DNA of 64,000 nt from Cyclobacteriaceae bacterium (GTDB lineage Bacteria; Bacteroidota; Bacteroidia; Cytophagales; Cyclobacteriaceae). The notes beneath the pieces were generated by a model. The model worked only from the letters and a program-made list of their open reading frames with translations, did not search any database and was not told where the DNA came from. The stretch lies in contig JAGQYM010000017.1 of the NCBI GenBank assembly GCA_020436085.1, positions 16,013 to 80,012 of the forward strand. Direction: 5' to 3'. This document shows, piece after piece, positions 1 to 8,224 of the stretch (the stretch's first letter is position 1; every line of letters starts with the position of its first letter). A program made the translations under genes and the position numbers.

Positions 1-1623
1 TCCGTCAACTTTTGGTTTTGCGTTCTGATAGTAGCGCGCATTCGTGAGTGAGTTGGTGAGTATCTCGTAGAACCCATTTCCTGCAAGCATTTCACCGATC
101 GTTCTCTTATACGTGTTGATGTCCTGTGCGGGAAAATCCGCCAGATAGCTCGTACCTGCGCTGGTTCCAAGCTCGATGTTATCGAAACCATAAATTCTGA
201 GCACTTCCTCCGCGATGTCAGCTTCCTGTATCACGTCAACACGATACGGAGGCACAGACACGGTAAATGTTTCCTTGTCATCACTTACTATCTCGATGTC
301 GAGACTGCTAAGGATGGTACGAATACGATCGTGTGGTATATTCTTTCCAATTAGGCGTGTGATGTTTTTATATTTAACTGTGAAGACTCTGTTCTCAATT
401 TTCTGTGGATACACATCGACCAATTCAGATGAAATGGCGCCACCAGCAACTTCCTTGATAAGAAGAGCGGCTCTTTTTACTGCGTATACATTAAGATTTG
501 GATCTGTACCACGTTCAAATCTGAATGACGCATCTGTTTTGAGTTGATGATGCATGCCTGTTTTCCGGATGTAGTTTGGATTCCAGTATGCTCCTTCAAG
601 GAAAATGCTTTTTGTGTTTTCAGAGACCCCAGATTTAACTCCACCAAAGACTCCAGCGATACACATTCCGTCATTGGCATTGCAAACCATCAGGTCATCG
701 GCAGTAAGTGTCCTCTCTTTCTCATCCAATGTTGCAAACTTGGTGCCTGCTGGCATCTTTTTCACCACCACTTTATTACCGGTTACTTCCGCAGCATCAT
801 AGGCATGAAGTGGCTGTCCAAGCTCGTGGCAGATAAAATTGGTAACATCCACCACATTGTTAATCGGAGTGAGACCAATCGCCTTCAGTCTATTCTTCAT
901 CCACTCCGGAGATTCTTTGATTGTAACGTCTGAAATGGTGACGCCTGCAAAGCGCGGGCATCCAATTGTGTCTTCTACTGTTACTGGAATTGGTAGACTG
1001 TTGTTGTCTGGCTTAAATGATTCAACAGATGGCCATTTCAGAGAACTTCCTTTGTAAGCTTTGATATCACGTGCGACTCCAATATGGGAGGCTGCGTCCG
1101 CTCGGTTGGGTGTCAATCCTATTTCGAAGACAAAATCACTCTCAACTGGATAGATTTCAGTGGCAGGTGTGCCATTGGGCAAATTGGTATCCAAAACGAT
1201 AATCCCATCATGGCTTTCACCCAATCCAATTTCATCCTCTGCACAAATCATTCCTTCAGAGTTCTCACCCCTGATTTTTGCTTTTTTTATCGTAAAAGGA
1301 TCTCCACTCGTGGGGTAGATGGTTGTACCGGGAGTTGCTACGATCACTTTTTGACCCTTGGCCACGTTTGGAGCTCCGCAAACAATTTGTGAGGGCTGAT
1401 CTTGCCCAACATCCACAGTCGTGAGAGACAGCTTGTCTGCATTAGGGTGGGGCTGGCAGGTAAGGACCTCGCCAATAACGAGTCCCTTCAGAGAACCAGG
1501 AATTGATTCAAATGGCTCGATACTTTCAACTTCCAATCCGGTCGAGGTAAGGATTTTTCCCAATTCCTCGGGTGTCTCGGTAATGTCAATGTATTGCTTG
1601 AGCCAGTTGTAAGAAATCTTCAT
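1..1623 (-). CDS. pheT: Phenylalanyl-tRNA synthetase beta subunit (3' end cut by window edge)
   Basis: The minus-strand frame is open from the ATG at 1623 to the window edge: 541 codons, about two thirds of the roughly 800-residue bacterial PheT. The N-terminus (MKISYNWLKQYIDI) and the following tRNA-binding EMAP/OB-like domain (about residues 40-150, with PHPNADKLS and GMICAEDEIGL) are characteristic. The B3/B4 editing domain and the B5 domain follow (PNRADAASHIGVARD, CHELGQPLHAYDA, FRFERGTDP). PheT pairs with PheS to charge tRNA-Phe in the cytoplasm and contributes editing and tRNA anticodon binding. The C-terminal catalytic-like and anticodon-binding domains lie outside the window. pheS is not adjacent on the upstream side. 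Identification is from sequence recognition and is very secure. Confidence 0.97.
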   Translation of the reverse strand, partial: MKISYNWLKQYIDITETPEELGKILTSTGLEVESIEPFESIPGSLKGLVIGEVLTCQPHPNADKLSLTTVDVGQDQPSQIVCGAPNVAKGQKVIVATPGTTIYPTSGDPFTIKKAKIRGENSEGMICAEDEIGLGESHDGIIVLDTNLPNGTPATEIYPVESDFVFEIGLTPNRADAASHIGVARDIKAYKGSSLKWPSVESFKPDNNSLPIPVTVEDTIGCPRFAGVTISDVTIKESPEWMKNRLKAIGLTPINNVVDVTNFICHELGQPLHAYDAAEVTGNKVVVKKMPAGTKFATLDEKERTLTADDLMVCNANDGMCIAGVFGGVKSGVSENTKSIFLEGAYWNPNYIRKTGMHHQLKTDASFRFERGTDPNLNVYAVKRAALLIKEVAGGAISSELVDVYPQKIENRVFTVKYKNITRLIGKNIPHDRIRTILSSLDIEIVSDDKETFTVSVPPYRVDVIQEADIAEEVLRIYGFDNIELGTSAGTSYLADFPAQDINTYKRTIGEMLAGNGFYEILTNSLTNARYYQNAKPKVDG

Positions 1624-1645
1624 CGAAATGCCGGAAAATAAGCTT

Positions 1646-1653
1646 CAAAAATA
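1646..1653 (-). promoter_or_regulatory. Candidate -7 promoter box for pheT
   Basis: On the minus strand this reads TATTTTTG, a match to the Bacteroidota -7 consensus TAnnTTTG, about 22 nt before the pheT ATG. No TTTG is seen at the expected distance upstream, so only the -7 half is supported. Confidence 0.4.
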
Positions 1654-1712
1654 GATAAAAGTCTGCTAAGGCGGTTGATCTGCAACTCCCAAAATGACTG
1701 TGAATCTGAGGT

Positions 1713-2327
1713 TTATTTGTAATTCTTTTCGCCCGCGCGAATGGCCACGTGCAGTATGTTTTCTCGGGGCGGGAATGGGCAGGAGAATTTATCAGAATAG
1801 GCACAATAAGGATTATAGGCCTTGTTGAAATCGAGGAGGATAGAGGAACTGCCGGGAACTTTTCTTAGGTCAAGGTATCTGCCAGCACCGTACGTTTCAT
1901 TGGCACTGGTGTTGTCTGCAAACGCCAAAAAAAGGGTTCCCCTGTTTGGGCCTTGTTCCATTATCTCCAGTATGAGCAATCTGCACTTGACGCCAGAAAT
2001 GGAAAAGTCGGCATAAGCATATTCTAAGTATTTGCTTTCAAGTCCGTCATTGGTGGCAAGCACCACCACGTTCTTGTCTTTGATGGGAGAAAGGCTTGCA
2101 CTGATTCGAAATGCGGGATCAGGTTCAAAATATTTCAAACCGGTGAACTCATCTGCTCTTCCGGCAAATGGAAAATCATCTCTCGTCATTGAGAGGTCTT
2201 TCTCTTCGCGAAATGTCTTGATCTCTTGCACGTATTGCTCACCACCCTGACTGTCTTGCAGCGAATAAATCGTAATCGTTACGAGCGAGATGATGATAAC
2301 AATGAAGATGATCCTGTTGCGCGACAT
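1713..2327 (-). CDS. DUF1684 family protein, membrane-anchored or exported
   Basis: A 204-residue protein with an N-terminal hydrophobic segment (about residues 6-24) that is a signal peptide or anchor. The C-terminal half carries the DUF1684 hallmark motifs: FLAFADNTS, ETYGAGRYLDL, DFNKAYNPYCAYS and CPFPPREN. The family is widespread in Bacteroidota; its biochemical role is unknown. An in-frame TTG at 2339 would lengthen it by four residues, but the ATG at 2327 is chosen because it sits one base after the stop of the upstream serine hydrolase gene, a typical co-translation spacing. It is probably the last gene of a minus-strand run with radC and the hydrolase. Confidence 0.85.
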   Translation of the reverse strand: MSRNRIIFIVIIISLVTITIYSLQDSQGGEQYVQEIKTFREEKDLSMTRDDFPFAGRADEFTGLKYFEPDPAFRISASLSPIKDKNVVVLATNDGLESKYLEYAYADFSISGVKCRLLILEIMEQGPNRGTLFLAFADNTSANETYGAGRYLDLRKVPGSSSILLDFNKAYNPYCAYSDKFSCPFPPRENILHVAIRAGEKNYK

Positions 2328-2328
2328 G

Positions 2329-3549
2329 TCAAGGTGCAATCACAGCCACTGAATCCATCAACGCCTTCATATGCTTGTCGTAGATTCTAAAAAAAGAAGG
2401 AAGCGCGTAATCTGAGAAACTGCTTGGGCCGTTAGCCAGCACACAGATGGCGATTTTCTTTGACGGATGAATAGCTACTTCACTTCGATAACCATTCACA
2501 TAGCCGCCATGATACGCCAATGTATCGTCTTCAAATTGAATGACACGCCATCCCAGTCCATAGTATGATTTTCTTATTCGGCTCCAGCGGTTAAAATTTC
2601 TATTCTTGGCCGTGGCCCGCACCTTTGGACTGTACAATTGTTCAATCGTAGCCGGAGAAATGACCTGGCTTCTGTATCCCAACATTGCAACCATCCATTT
2701 AGCCATGTCAGTGATGCTGGCGTTGATGCCGCCAGCTGGGGCAGCGTTATAATACGTGTCAGAGATCGGTATAGGCTTCCATTGGCGACCGCGATAAAGG
2801 TGGGGTTGTGCGACATTGGTGCGTGAGATGATGTCATCATAAGTCAACGATGCATCCGCCATAAAGAGTGGCCCGAAGACATGAGCCTTCATCGCTTGCT
2901 CGAAAGTTGAATTTGTGGCTTTGCTTACAACTGAATCAAGAATGCTGTAGGCAACATTCTGGTAGCTGTAAACTTTTCCTGGCTGTGCAATGAGTTCAAC
3001 CTGCCGGAGTTCATTTAGCATGTCCGAGAGCGTCCTTCCATCTTCAATAAGTGTGGTATAAGTGTGATATGGAAAGCCAGTGGATTGGGAGAGCACGTGT
3101 TTGAGTTCAAGTGCGTCTGTAAACTCAGCTGGACTCACGTCAAATCCAGGAATGTATTTTTTCACCTGGTCATTCCAGTGCAGAATACTGTCCTCCACCA
3201 GTATCCCTGCAAGGGTAGCTGACACTGGCTTGGACACCGATGCCAGCCTGAATACGGTGTGTACGTCAACTGAATCTCCCTTATCGACATTCCTCAGACC
3301 GAAACCCTTGAGGAAAACGATAAGTGAATCTTTGACAATAGCGACAGCTGCGCCCGGTGTGCCAGTCAACGCCAGCGACTCTTCGATATATTGTTCGTAC
3401 TCACTTACTACTGCATCAAATGGGGTTGCAGAAGCCACCGGACGCTCTGCAACGGCTTCATTAATTACTGGAGTGTCGGGGGTGGTGTAGTAGATGAATG
3501 CAAGAAAAGCGGTGACAGAGATCAGCAAGACGACTATAAGTCTCTTCAT
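2329..3549 (-). CDS. Serine hydrolase, class C beta-lactamase / PBP-like fold
   Basis: A 406-residue exported protein with an N-terminal hydrophobic signal segment (residues 4-22). The active-site SxxK is S104-V-S-K107 within LASVSKP, the second motif is the tyrosine of YSYQN, and the third is the HGG-type YHGGYVNG near the C-terminus. This is the beta-lactamase-related serine hydrolase family (AmpC/EstB/D-aminopeptidase fold). Family members are esterases, D-amino-acid peptidases or beta-lactamases, and the substrate cannot be read from sequence. It lies 30 bp downstream of the RadC gene and one base before the DUF1684 start. It is one of three such hydrolases in the window. Confidence 0.9.
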   Translation of the reverse strand: MKRLIVVLLISVTAFLAFIYYTTPDTPVINEAVAERPVASATPFDAVVSEYEQYIEESLALTGTPGAAVAIVKDSLIVFLKGFGLRNVDKGDSVDVHTVFRLASVSKPVSATLAGILVEDSILHWNDQVKKYIPGFDVSPAEFTDALELKHVLSQSTGFPYHTYTTLIEDGRTLSDMLNELRQVELIAQPGKVYSYQNVAYSILDSVVSKATNSTFEQAMKAHVFGPLFMADASLTYDDIISRTNVAQPHLYRGRQWKPIPISDTYYNAAPAGGINASITDMAKWMVAMLGYRSQVISPATIEQLYSPKVRATAKNRNFNRWSRIRKSYYGLGWRVIQFEDDTLAYHGGYVNGYRSEVAIHPSKKIAICVLANGPSSFSDYALPSFFRIYDKHMKALMDSVAVIAP

Positions 3550-3579
3550 TTCGAGCTTTTTTTCGTTCGTATATGCAGA

Positions 3580-4290
3580 TTACAGAATCCCATCATCTGC
3601 AAAGCTATAATATTTTTGGTTGGCAACGATCAGATGATCAAGGAGTTGAATTTCCAAAACCTTTCCGGCCTCTTTTAGTTTTTTGGTCAGTGTGATGTCA
3701 CTTTGACTCGCGGTCAGGTTGCCCGATGGATGATTATGCACTACTATGATGCCGCTGGCCAGTTCCTCAAGCGCTAATTTGTAAATGATCTTAGGGTCGG
3801 CAACTGTACCTGAAACGCCACCTTCGCTGATTCGCTTCTTCTTCAACAATCTATTTGCCCGATTCAGCAGCAGCACCCAAAACTCCTCATGAGGTAAATC
3901 TTCCAGGTCGCCTCGCACCAGTTCGAATGCATCCCGTGATCCTGTAATTTTTGGCTTGTCCTCATGGTCTGCTTCTTTTCTTCTTCGCCCCAACTCCATA
4001 GCTGCTACAATGGCGATGGCTTTGGCTTCCCCTATGCCTTTATTTTTCATCAGGTCCTTCACATTGAATCGAGCCAACTCGTGGAGATTATTTCCAGCCG
4101 ACTGTAGCACTAGTTTCGCCACTTCGACAGCACTTAGAGAGCCTGTACCCGAGCCAATTAATAGGGCGATCAATTCAGCGTTTGAGAGGGATCCCTGGCC
4201 TTTTTGGAGTAGTTTTTCTCGCGGCCTGTCTTCTGCCGCCCAGCTTTTGATGCCAAGGGGTTTGGTTGAACCTTTCACGTTGGGAGTCAA
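3580..4290 (-). CDS. radC: RadC family JAB/MPN-domain protein
   Basis: A 236-residue protein with the usual RadC architecture: an N-terminal helix-hairpin-helix-like region (SWAAEDRPREKLLQKG, GSLSNAELIALLIGSG) and a C-terminal JAB1/MPN metalloprotease-like domain with the zinc-site signature VVHNHPSGNLTASQSD. The family is historically annotated as DNA repair, but this role was later questioned and the function is uncertain. No ATG is available: an in-frame stop lies two codons upstream of the TTG at 4290, and a GTG at 4278 is the alternative start. Either start keeps the whole conserved domain. It follows the rpsT terminator, so it should have its own promoter; an imperfect -7 box (AATATTTG) overlaps the TTG, which slightly favours the GTG. 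Confidence 0.9.
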   Translation of the reverse strand: MTPNVKGSTKPLGIKSWAAEDRPREKLLQKGQGSLSNAELIALLIGSGTGSLSAVEVAKLVLQSAGNNLHELARFNVKDLMKNKGIGEAKAIAIVAAMELGRRRKEADHEDKPKITGSRDAFELVRGDLEDLPHEEFWVLLLNRANRLLKKKRISEGGVSGTVADPKIIYKLALEELASGIIVVHNHPSGNLTASQSDITLTKKLKEAGKVLEIQLLDHLIVANQKYYSFADDGIL

Positions 4291-4311
4291 ATATTAGATT
4301 TTTTGGTCAAT

Positions 4312-4354
4312 AAAAAACCCTCCCTCATGATCGTTTTCCGAAAACAAGGAAGGG
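4312..4354 (-). terminator. Rho-independent terminator after rpsT
   Basis: On the minus strand, CCCTTCCT (4354-4347) pairs with AGGGAGGG (4325-4318) through eight pairs including one G-U. An inner GTTTT/AAAAC hairpin sits in the loop, and a run of six T residues follows. It ends the rpsT transcript before the RadC gene. Confidence 0.8.
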
Positions 4355-4376
4355 AAAAATATATTGGTGAAACTCT

Positions 4377-4631
4377 TTAAGCGAGTTTATTCACGTGCTT
4401 GGTCAGCCTGGATTTCTGGTTTGCAGCCTTTTTCCAGTGGATGATGTTCTTTTTTGCCAGCTTGTCAATCATCGCTGAAACATCCTTCAAAAGGGTTTCT
4501 GCCTCATTTTTTGAGGTAGTAGCCAACAATTTCTTAGTAGCAGTACGGGTTGTTTTGTGCTGATAGCGATTCCGTACTCGCTTTTTCTCGTTTGACCGAA
4601 TTCTTTTCTCTGCTGATTTATGGTTTGCCAT
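4377..4631 (-). CDS. rpsT: 30S ribosomal protein S20 (bS20)
   Basis: An 84-residue, strongly basic protein starting MANHKSAEKRIR, the standard S20 N-terminus, with length and composition typical of the family. It binds 16S rRNA early in assembly of the small subunit. It is a single-gene transcription unit: a good promoter lies upstream and a hairpin terminator downstream. Confidence 0.98.
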   Translation of the reverse strand: MANHKSAEKRIRSNEKKRVRNRYQHKTTRTATKKLLATTSKNEAETLLKDVSAMIDKLAKKNIIHWKKAANQKSRLTKHVNKLA

Positions 4632-4653
4632 AAGCTTTTTTCCAAATGGACTG

Positions 4654-4684
4654 CAAAGGTAAGATCATTGTGGATATTTGCAAA
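4654..4684 (-). promoter_or_regulatory. Promoter of rpsT, Bacteroidota type
   Basis: The minus strand reads TTTG (4684-4681), a 19-nt spacer, then TACCTTTG (4661-4654). This matches the -33 TTG / -7 TAnnTTTG consensus of Bacteroidota primary sigma promoters. Predicted initiation leaves a leader of about 16-18 nt before the ATG at 4631. Confidence 0.75.
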
Positions 4685-4696
4685 GCGCCAATAAAC

Positions 4697-6301
4697 TCAT
4701 TTTGCCTCTATTTCACCTTCAAAAAGCAGCCAAATATGAGGGTCGAGTGTCAGTTTTTTAGGCCTTTTGGCTAAGGGTTTTGCCATAGAAACCGCCCGCT
4801 GGTCAAGCGGGACGGTGATTGTCTCTTTTGCACCATCTGATGTCTCTATCTGAATCTCCAAAGCGGTATTGAAGACATCTTCTTGGGTCTGCACAACAGA
4901 TATATTCAGCAACTTTTTTCGAGTATTATAGGTCCAGTTGGCTGATAGTACTGGATGACCGGGACGCCTCAGCCACTGATCGAAAAATTCCTTAAGATTC
5001 TCTTTAGAAACTTCCTCCATCACTTTTCGGAAATCGTCAGTCATGGCGTTGCCATATTGATATAGTTGGTAGTAGTTATTGATTCCTTTCCAAAATGTTT
5101 CATCACCAACCTTTTTACGAAGCATGTGTAGAAACCAACCACCCTTTTCATAGGAGTTGGTGTTGAGCACACGATTGATGTCAGAAAATGTCGTGTCGAT
5201 CACAGCGCTGGGATTGTTTTTGAAATAAGTAATGACTTCGTCTCTACTTTGCTTCATGTGCTGCGCTAAACGCTCTTTGCCGTACATGTGCTCCAGATAA
5301 AGACTAGTAAAGTAGGTGGCAAATCCTTCACTTAGCCACACGTGATACCAGTCCAGTTCAGATGCTGAATCACCAAACCACTGGTGGGCTACTTCATGAG
5401 CGATGAGATTTTCTCTTTCATTTTTGCCTGTAACCGAATTTTCGAAGTAGAAAATATTGCTGGCATTCTCCATTCCTCCATATCGGGTAGTAGATTGCAC
5501 GTTGGCCAGTTTCTCGAATGGGAAGGCGCCTAGTTTATCAGTGAAGTAGTCTGTGATTTGGGTAGCCACCTTATAATCCACAAATCCAGCCTCCCTGTTT
5601 TGCGGATACACCCATGTTTCAATAGGAACCCCATCCACCATCCCCGCAGAACTTGTCGCAAAACGAGCGACACCTATCACCATTACTTTCGTTGGAAGGG
5701 CCTTATCCTCTTTCCAATGAGCCAATGTTCTTCCTTTTGGTAATTCTTTTTTCTCTACCAAGATTCCATTAGCAATAGTCTGGTAGTACCCCGGTGCTGT
5801 TACGATAAATTCACAAGTAGCCTTGTCGTAAGGATGATCAATACAAGGTAGCCAGTGGTGCGCTCTGTTTGGCCAATTGTCGCCAAAGATGGTTCGGTCA
5901 CCAAACATGTTTTTGCTGATGATGAGTCCGTCTCTGGGTTGTCCGTAATAATTAATCAGGAAAGTAACCTTATCGCCCTGGTTGACTTTTCCGGGCTTTA
6001 TCGAAAGTCGCTCCCCGGCTTGACTGAAATCAATTGCTTTTCCTTCACGTGATATGGACCGAACCGTCATTCCGGCTCCATCATTGGATTTTGCCACCAG
6101 GTCAAGATCAAACTGGTCAAGGGAATTTCTGAATAAAATTGTAATTTCCGAGGAGCCTTCAATGATGTTGGTGCTGTCGTTGACCTCAATAGAGAATCGA
6201 TAATGCTGGATGTCAATATTGTAATTACGAGGGTACGGATCGGAACCCCAGGTAACTTGGAAAGTTAAAAACAGGAGCGCAAAAGAAAATAGTCTTATCA
6301 T
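4697..6301 (-). CDS. M1 family zinc aminopeptidase, exported
   Basis: A 534-residue protein with a signal peptide (cleavage plausible after VTWGS). It has the M1 exopeptidase motif YGGMENASN (GxMEN type) and the zinc site H302-E-V-A-H306 with third ligand E325 in LSEGFATYF, exactly 18 residues after the second histidine. M1 enzymes remove N-terminal amino acids from peptides, and the exported form suggests periplasmic peptide digestion. The length is shorter than PepN (about 870) and fits the compact, LTA4-hydrolase-like Bacteroidota group without the large C-terminal helical domain. It is divergent from the zinc hydrolase gene with only 11 bp between annotated starts. Confidence 0.95.
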   Translation of the reverse strand: MIRLFSFALLFLTFQVTWGSDPYPRNYNIDIQHYRFSIEVNDSTNIIEGSSEITILFRNSLDQFDLDLVAKSNDGAGMTVRSISREGKAIDFSQAGERLSIKPGKVNQGDKVTFLINYYGQPRDGLIISKNMFGDRTIFGDNWPNRAHHWLPCIDHPYDKATCEFIVTAPGYYQTIANGILVEKKELPKGRTLAHWKEDKALPTKVMVIGVARFATSSAGMVDGVPIETWVYPQNREAGFVDYKVATQITDYFTDKLGAFPFEKLANVQSTTRYGGMENASNIFYFENSVTGKNERENLIAHEVAHQWFGDSASELDWYHVWLSEGFATYFTSLYLEHMYGKERLAQHMKQSRDEVITYFKNNPSAVIDTTFSDINRVLNTNSYEKGGWFLHMLRKKVGDETFWKGINNYYQLYQYGNAMTDDFRKVMEEVSKENLKEFFDQWLRRPGHPVLSANWTYNTRKKLLNISVVQTQEDVFNTALEIQIETSDGAKETITVPLDQRAVSMAKPLAKRPKKLTLDPHIWLLFEGEIEAK

Positions 6302-6312
6302 CGGAATAGGTT

Positions 6313-7290
6313 GTGAATCGAATACGAAAAATAGTTCTCATTTGTTTAGCCATACCCATGGTTGGATTTGTGTGGGGATTTTATGGGCATAAGCGGATTA
6401 ATCGATTAGCGGTTTTCACGTTGCCTCCCGCCATGATCGGATTCTACAAAAAGAATATAGAATACCTCACTGAAGAGTCAGTCGCTCCGGACAGAAGAAG
6501 ATATGCTGTGGAGGACGAAGCACCGCGGCACTATATTGACTTGGACGAGTATGGAGATAGCGCGGCCTACGAGCTCCCAAAATACTGGCCACTGGCCGTG
6601 GAGAAATTTGGAGAGGATACCCTGATGAGCCGCGGTATTGTGCCGTGGCATATACAGACCATGTACCACCGGCTTAAAGATGCTTTCATGATCAATGACC
6701 CTTCCGCGATACTGCGACTATCTGCCGAATTGGGTCATTACGTTGCCGATGCTAATGTGCCTCTTCATACCACCAGCAACTACGATGGTCAGCTGACCGG
6801 CCAGGATGGCCTTCATGGATTTTGGGAATCCCGCCTGCCCGAACTCTTTGCAAAAGATTACACTTTTTTTGTGGGGAAAGCTGCCTATGTCCCCGATGTT
6901 GCAGCCGAAGCCTGGACTGCTGTTAGAGGTGCAAATGCAGCACTGGATTCCGTTCTTACCATCGAAAAAGATTTATACAAGCGAGCAGGCACAAAAAAGT
7001 ATGGTTTCGAAACCAGGGGAAGGCAGACGCAAAAGGTAGTTGCCTTTAATTACTCACACTCCTATCATGAAGCCCTTCACGGAATGGTGGAGCGACAGAT
7101 GCGAAGGAGTATTAAGATGACTGGCGATCTATGGTACACAGCGTGGGTAGATGCGGGGCAGCCTGATTTGAAAAAATTGATTGACTACACACCCACGGAG
7201 GAAGAACTGGCGCAGCGTAAAGCTTTGCTTCAAGAATGGAAAAATCAGCGCTACAAGGCGCGAGTACACGACAGCGAAGAGGGAAACTGA
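6313..7290 (+). CDS. S1/P1 nuclease- or phospholipase C-like trinuclear zinc hydrolase
   Basis: A 325-residue exported protein. The GTG start at 6313 is preferred over the ATG at 6358 because it supplies a basic N-terminus plus hydrophobic signal segment ending just before W21-G-F-Y-G-H26. In S1/P1 nucleases and zinc-dependent phospholipase C, the mature N-terminal Trp1 and His6 bind zinc with this spacing. Further candidate ligands are in APRHYIDLDEYG, GHYVADANVPLH and LHGFWESRLPE. Substrate (phospholipid or nucleic acid) cannot be decided from sequence. It lies divergently beside the M1 aminopeptidase; both would act in the periplasm or outside. Confidence 0.85.
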   Translation: MNRIRKIVLICLAIPMVGFVWGFYGHKRINRLAVFTLPPAMIGFYKKNIEYLTEESVAPDRRRYAVEDEAPRHYIDLDEYGDSAAYELPKYWPLAVEKFGEDTLMSRGIVPWHIQTMYHRLKDAFMINDPSAILRLSAELGHYVADANVPLHTTSNYDGQLTGQDGLHGFWESRLPELFAKDYTFFVGKAAYVPDVAAEAWTAVRGANAALDSVLTIEKDLYKRAGTKKYGFETRGRQTQKVVAFNYSHSYHEALHGMVERQMRRSIKMTGDLWYTAWVDAGQPDLKKLIDYTPTEEELAQRKALLQEWKNQRYKARVHDSEEGN

Positions 7291-7408
7291 TAGAGTAGCG
7301 TACAGCCTGTAACCGCTAATGACCACTCGCGAATGGTAACATCAATTTCATTCGATTTAACATGATCAAAATCGATGATTTTACTATGTTTATTTAAACC
7401 GTAAAATC

Positions 7409-7606
7409 ATGCAGTGGATCCTCAATAATTTTTGGATTTCTGCGCCTGTCGCAGCTATCCTGGTAGGGGGTCTGATCCTTGTCGTCTATAAAGCCACAAG
7501 AGCTCAGAAAAAAAGCTATCCCACCCCCAGACGAAGAGTTATTTTCAATAAACCCAACCTTCAGCCGGCTAAGCCCTTGCTCATCCGATTACCCAAACTT
7601 GGCTAG
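7409..7606 (+). CDS. Small single-pass membrane protein, hypothetical
   Basis: A 65-residue ORF with one clear transmembrane helix (about residues 9-27, APVAAILVGGLILVVYK), followed by a basic, proline-rich tail with many Arg and Lys. No family is recognised. An imperfect -7-like box TATGTTTA lies about 20 bp upstream of the ATG. The helix-plus-basic-tail pattern supports a real gene, but no homology was available to confirm it. Confidence 0.5.
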   Translation: MQWILNNFWISAPVAAILVGGLILVVYKATRAQKKSYPTPRRRVIFNKPNLQPAKPLLIRLPKLG

Positions 7607-7631
7607 GGTATCGGTGAACAGGCGGGGTAAT

Positions 7632-7647
7632 AACCTTTAAAAAGGTT
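7632..7647. promoter_or_regulatory. Perfect 16-bp palindrome upstream of the DUF4199 gene
   Basis: AACCTTTAAAAAGGTT is a perfect inverted repeat (7-bp arms, 2-bp centre), 49 bp before the DUF4199 start. Its core CCTTTAAAAAGG recurs at 8206-8217 next to the promoter of the following gene. A protein-binding operator is possible; it is not a terminator, since the loop is too short. Confidence 0.4.
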
Positions 7648-7672
7648 GTAATATTCTTGAAAAATGTAAAAA

Positions 7673-7686
7673 TTAGGCAAACCTAA
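7673..7686. repeat. Short inverted repeat before the DUF4199 gene
   Basis: TTAGG and CCTAA flank a CAAA centre, 10 bp before the start codon. An alternative pairing of AGGCA (7675-7679) with TGCCT (7688-7692) is also possible. It could affect translation initiation, but this is speculative. Confidence 0.3.
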
Positions 7687-7696
7687 ATGCCTGCTT

Positions 7697-8152
7697 ATGA
7701 GCTTTTTCAGTAACCCCAACCGAATTCCAGAAAGTTATGGCTTGCGTATCGCGGCCGGATTGATTGGCTTCTTTCTTATTATGAAACTAGTCGGATTGAG
7801 CCATCATGTGGAACTCCGGTTGTTGAATCTTTTTATTCTGGTGGGGGGAGTTTACATGGCGCTGAAAAAATTCAAGCAGTCACATTCTGACCGACTCAAT
7901 TACTTCAGGGGCCTTGTAACCGGGGTTGCAACCGCTTCTGTGGGTTCTCTGGTCTTTGCACTGTTTCTGTTCCTTTACATGCAGTCGGACAGCTCGCTCA
8001 TGCAGTCTATCATCGAAAACGAACCCATGGGTAGGTATATGAACCCATACATCGCTTCGTTTATTGTGGCCCTTGAGGGTGTCTTTTCCGGGTTGCTGGT
8101 CACTTTTATCCTCATTAACTACGTAAGTACTGATGAAGTAAATCAGACGTAG
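7697..8152 (+). CDS. DUF4199-like four-helix membrane protein
   Basis: A 151-residue protein with about four hydrophobic helices (near residues 17-37, 44-58, 71-95 and 116-140), and a polar segment (DSSLMQSIIENEPMG) between helices 3 and 4. The layout and length match the DUF4199 family found beside glycosyltransferase genes in Bacteroidota. Function is unknown. The next gene downstream is a glycosyltransferase that has its own candidate promoter. Confidence 0.65.
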   Translation: MSFFSNPNRIPESYGLRIAAGLIGFFLIMKLVGLSHHVELRLLNLFILVGGVYMALKKFKQSHSDRLNYFRGLVTGVATASVGSLVFALFLFLYMQSDSSLMQSIIENEPMGRYMNPYIASFIVALEGVFSGLLVTFILINYVSTDEVNQT

Positions 8153-8194
8153 GCTGAAACACCCAAATGACCTGTAGGGGTTGGGGTGATACGC

Positions 8195-8218
8195 TATATT
8201 TGTGCCCTTTAAAAAGGG
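8195..8218 (+). promoter_or_regulatory. Candidate promoter box plus adjacent palindrome for the glycosyltransferase operon
   Basis: TATATTTG (8195-8202) matches the -7 consensus. It is followed directly by the palindrome CCCTTTAAAAAGGG (8205-8218), which would span the transcription start region, a classic repressor-site position. No good -33 TTG is seen at 19 nt. The palindrome core is shared with 7634-7645. Confidence 0.45.
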
Positions 8219-8224
8219 ACTGGT

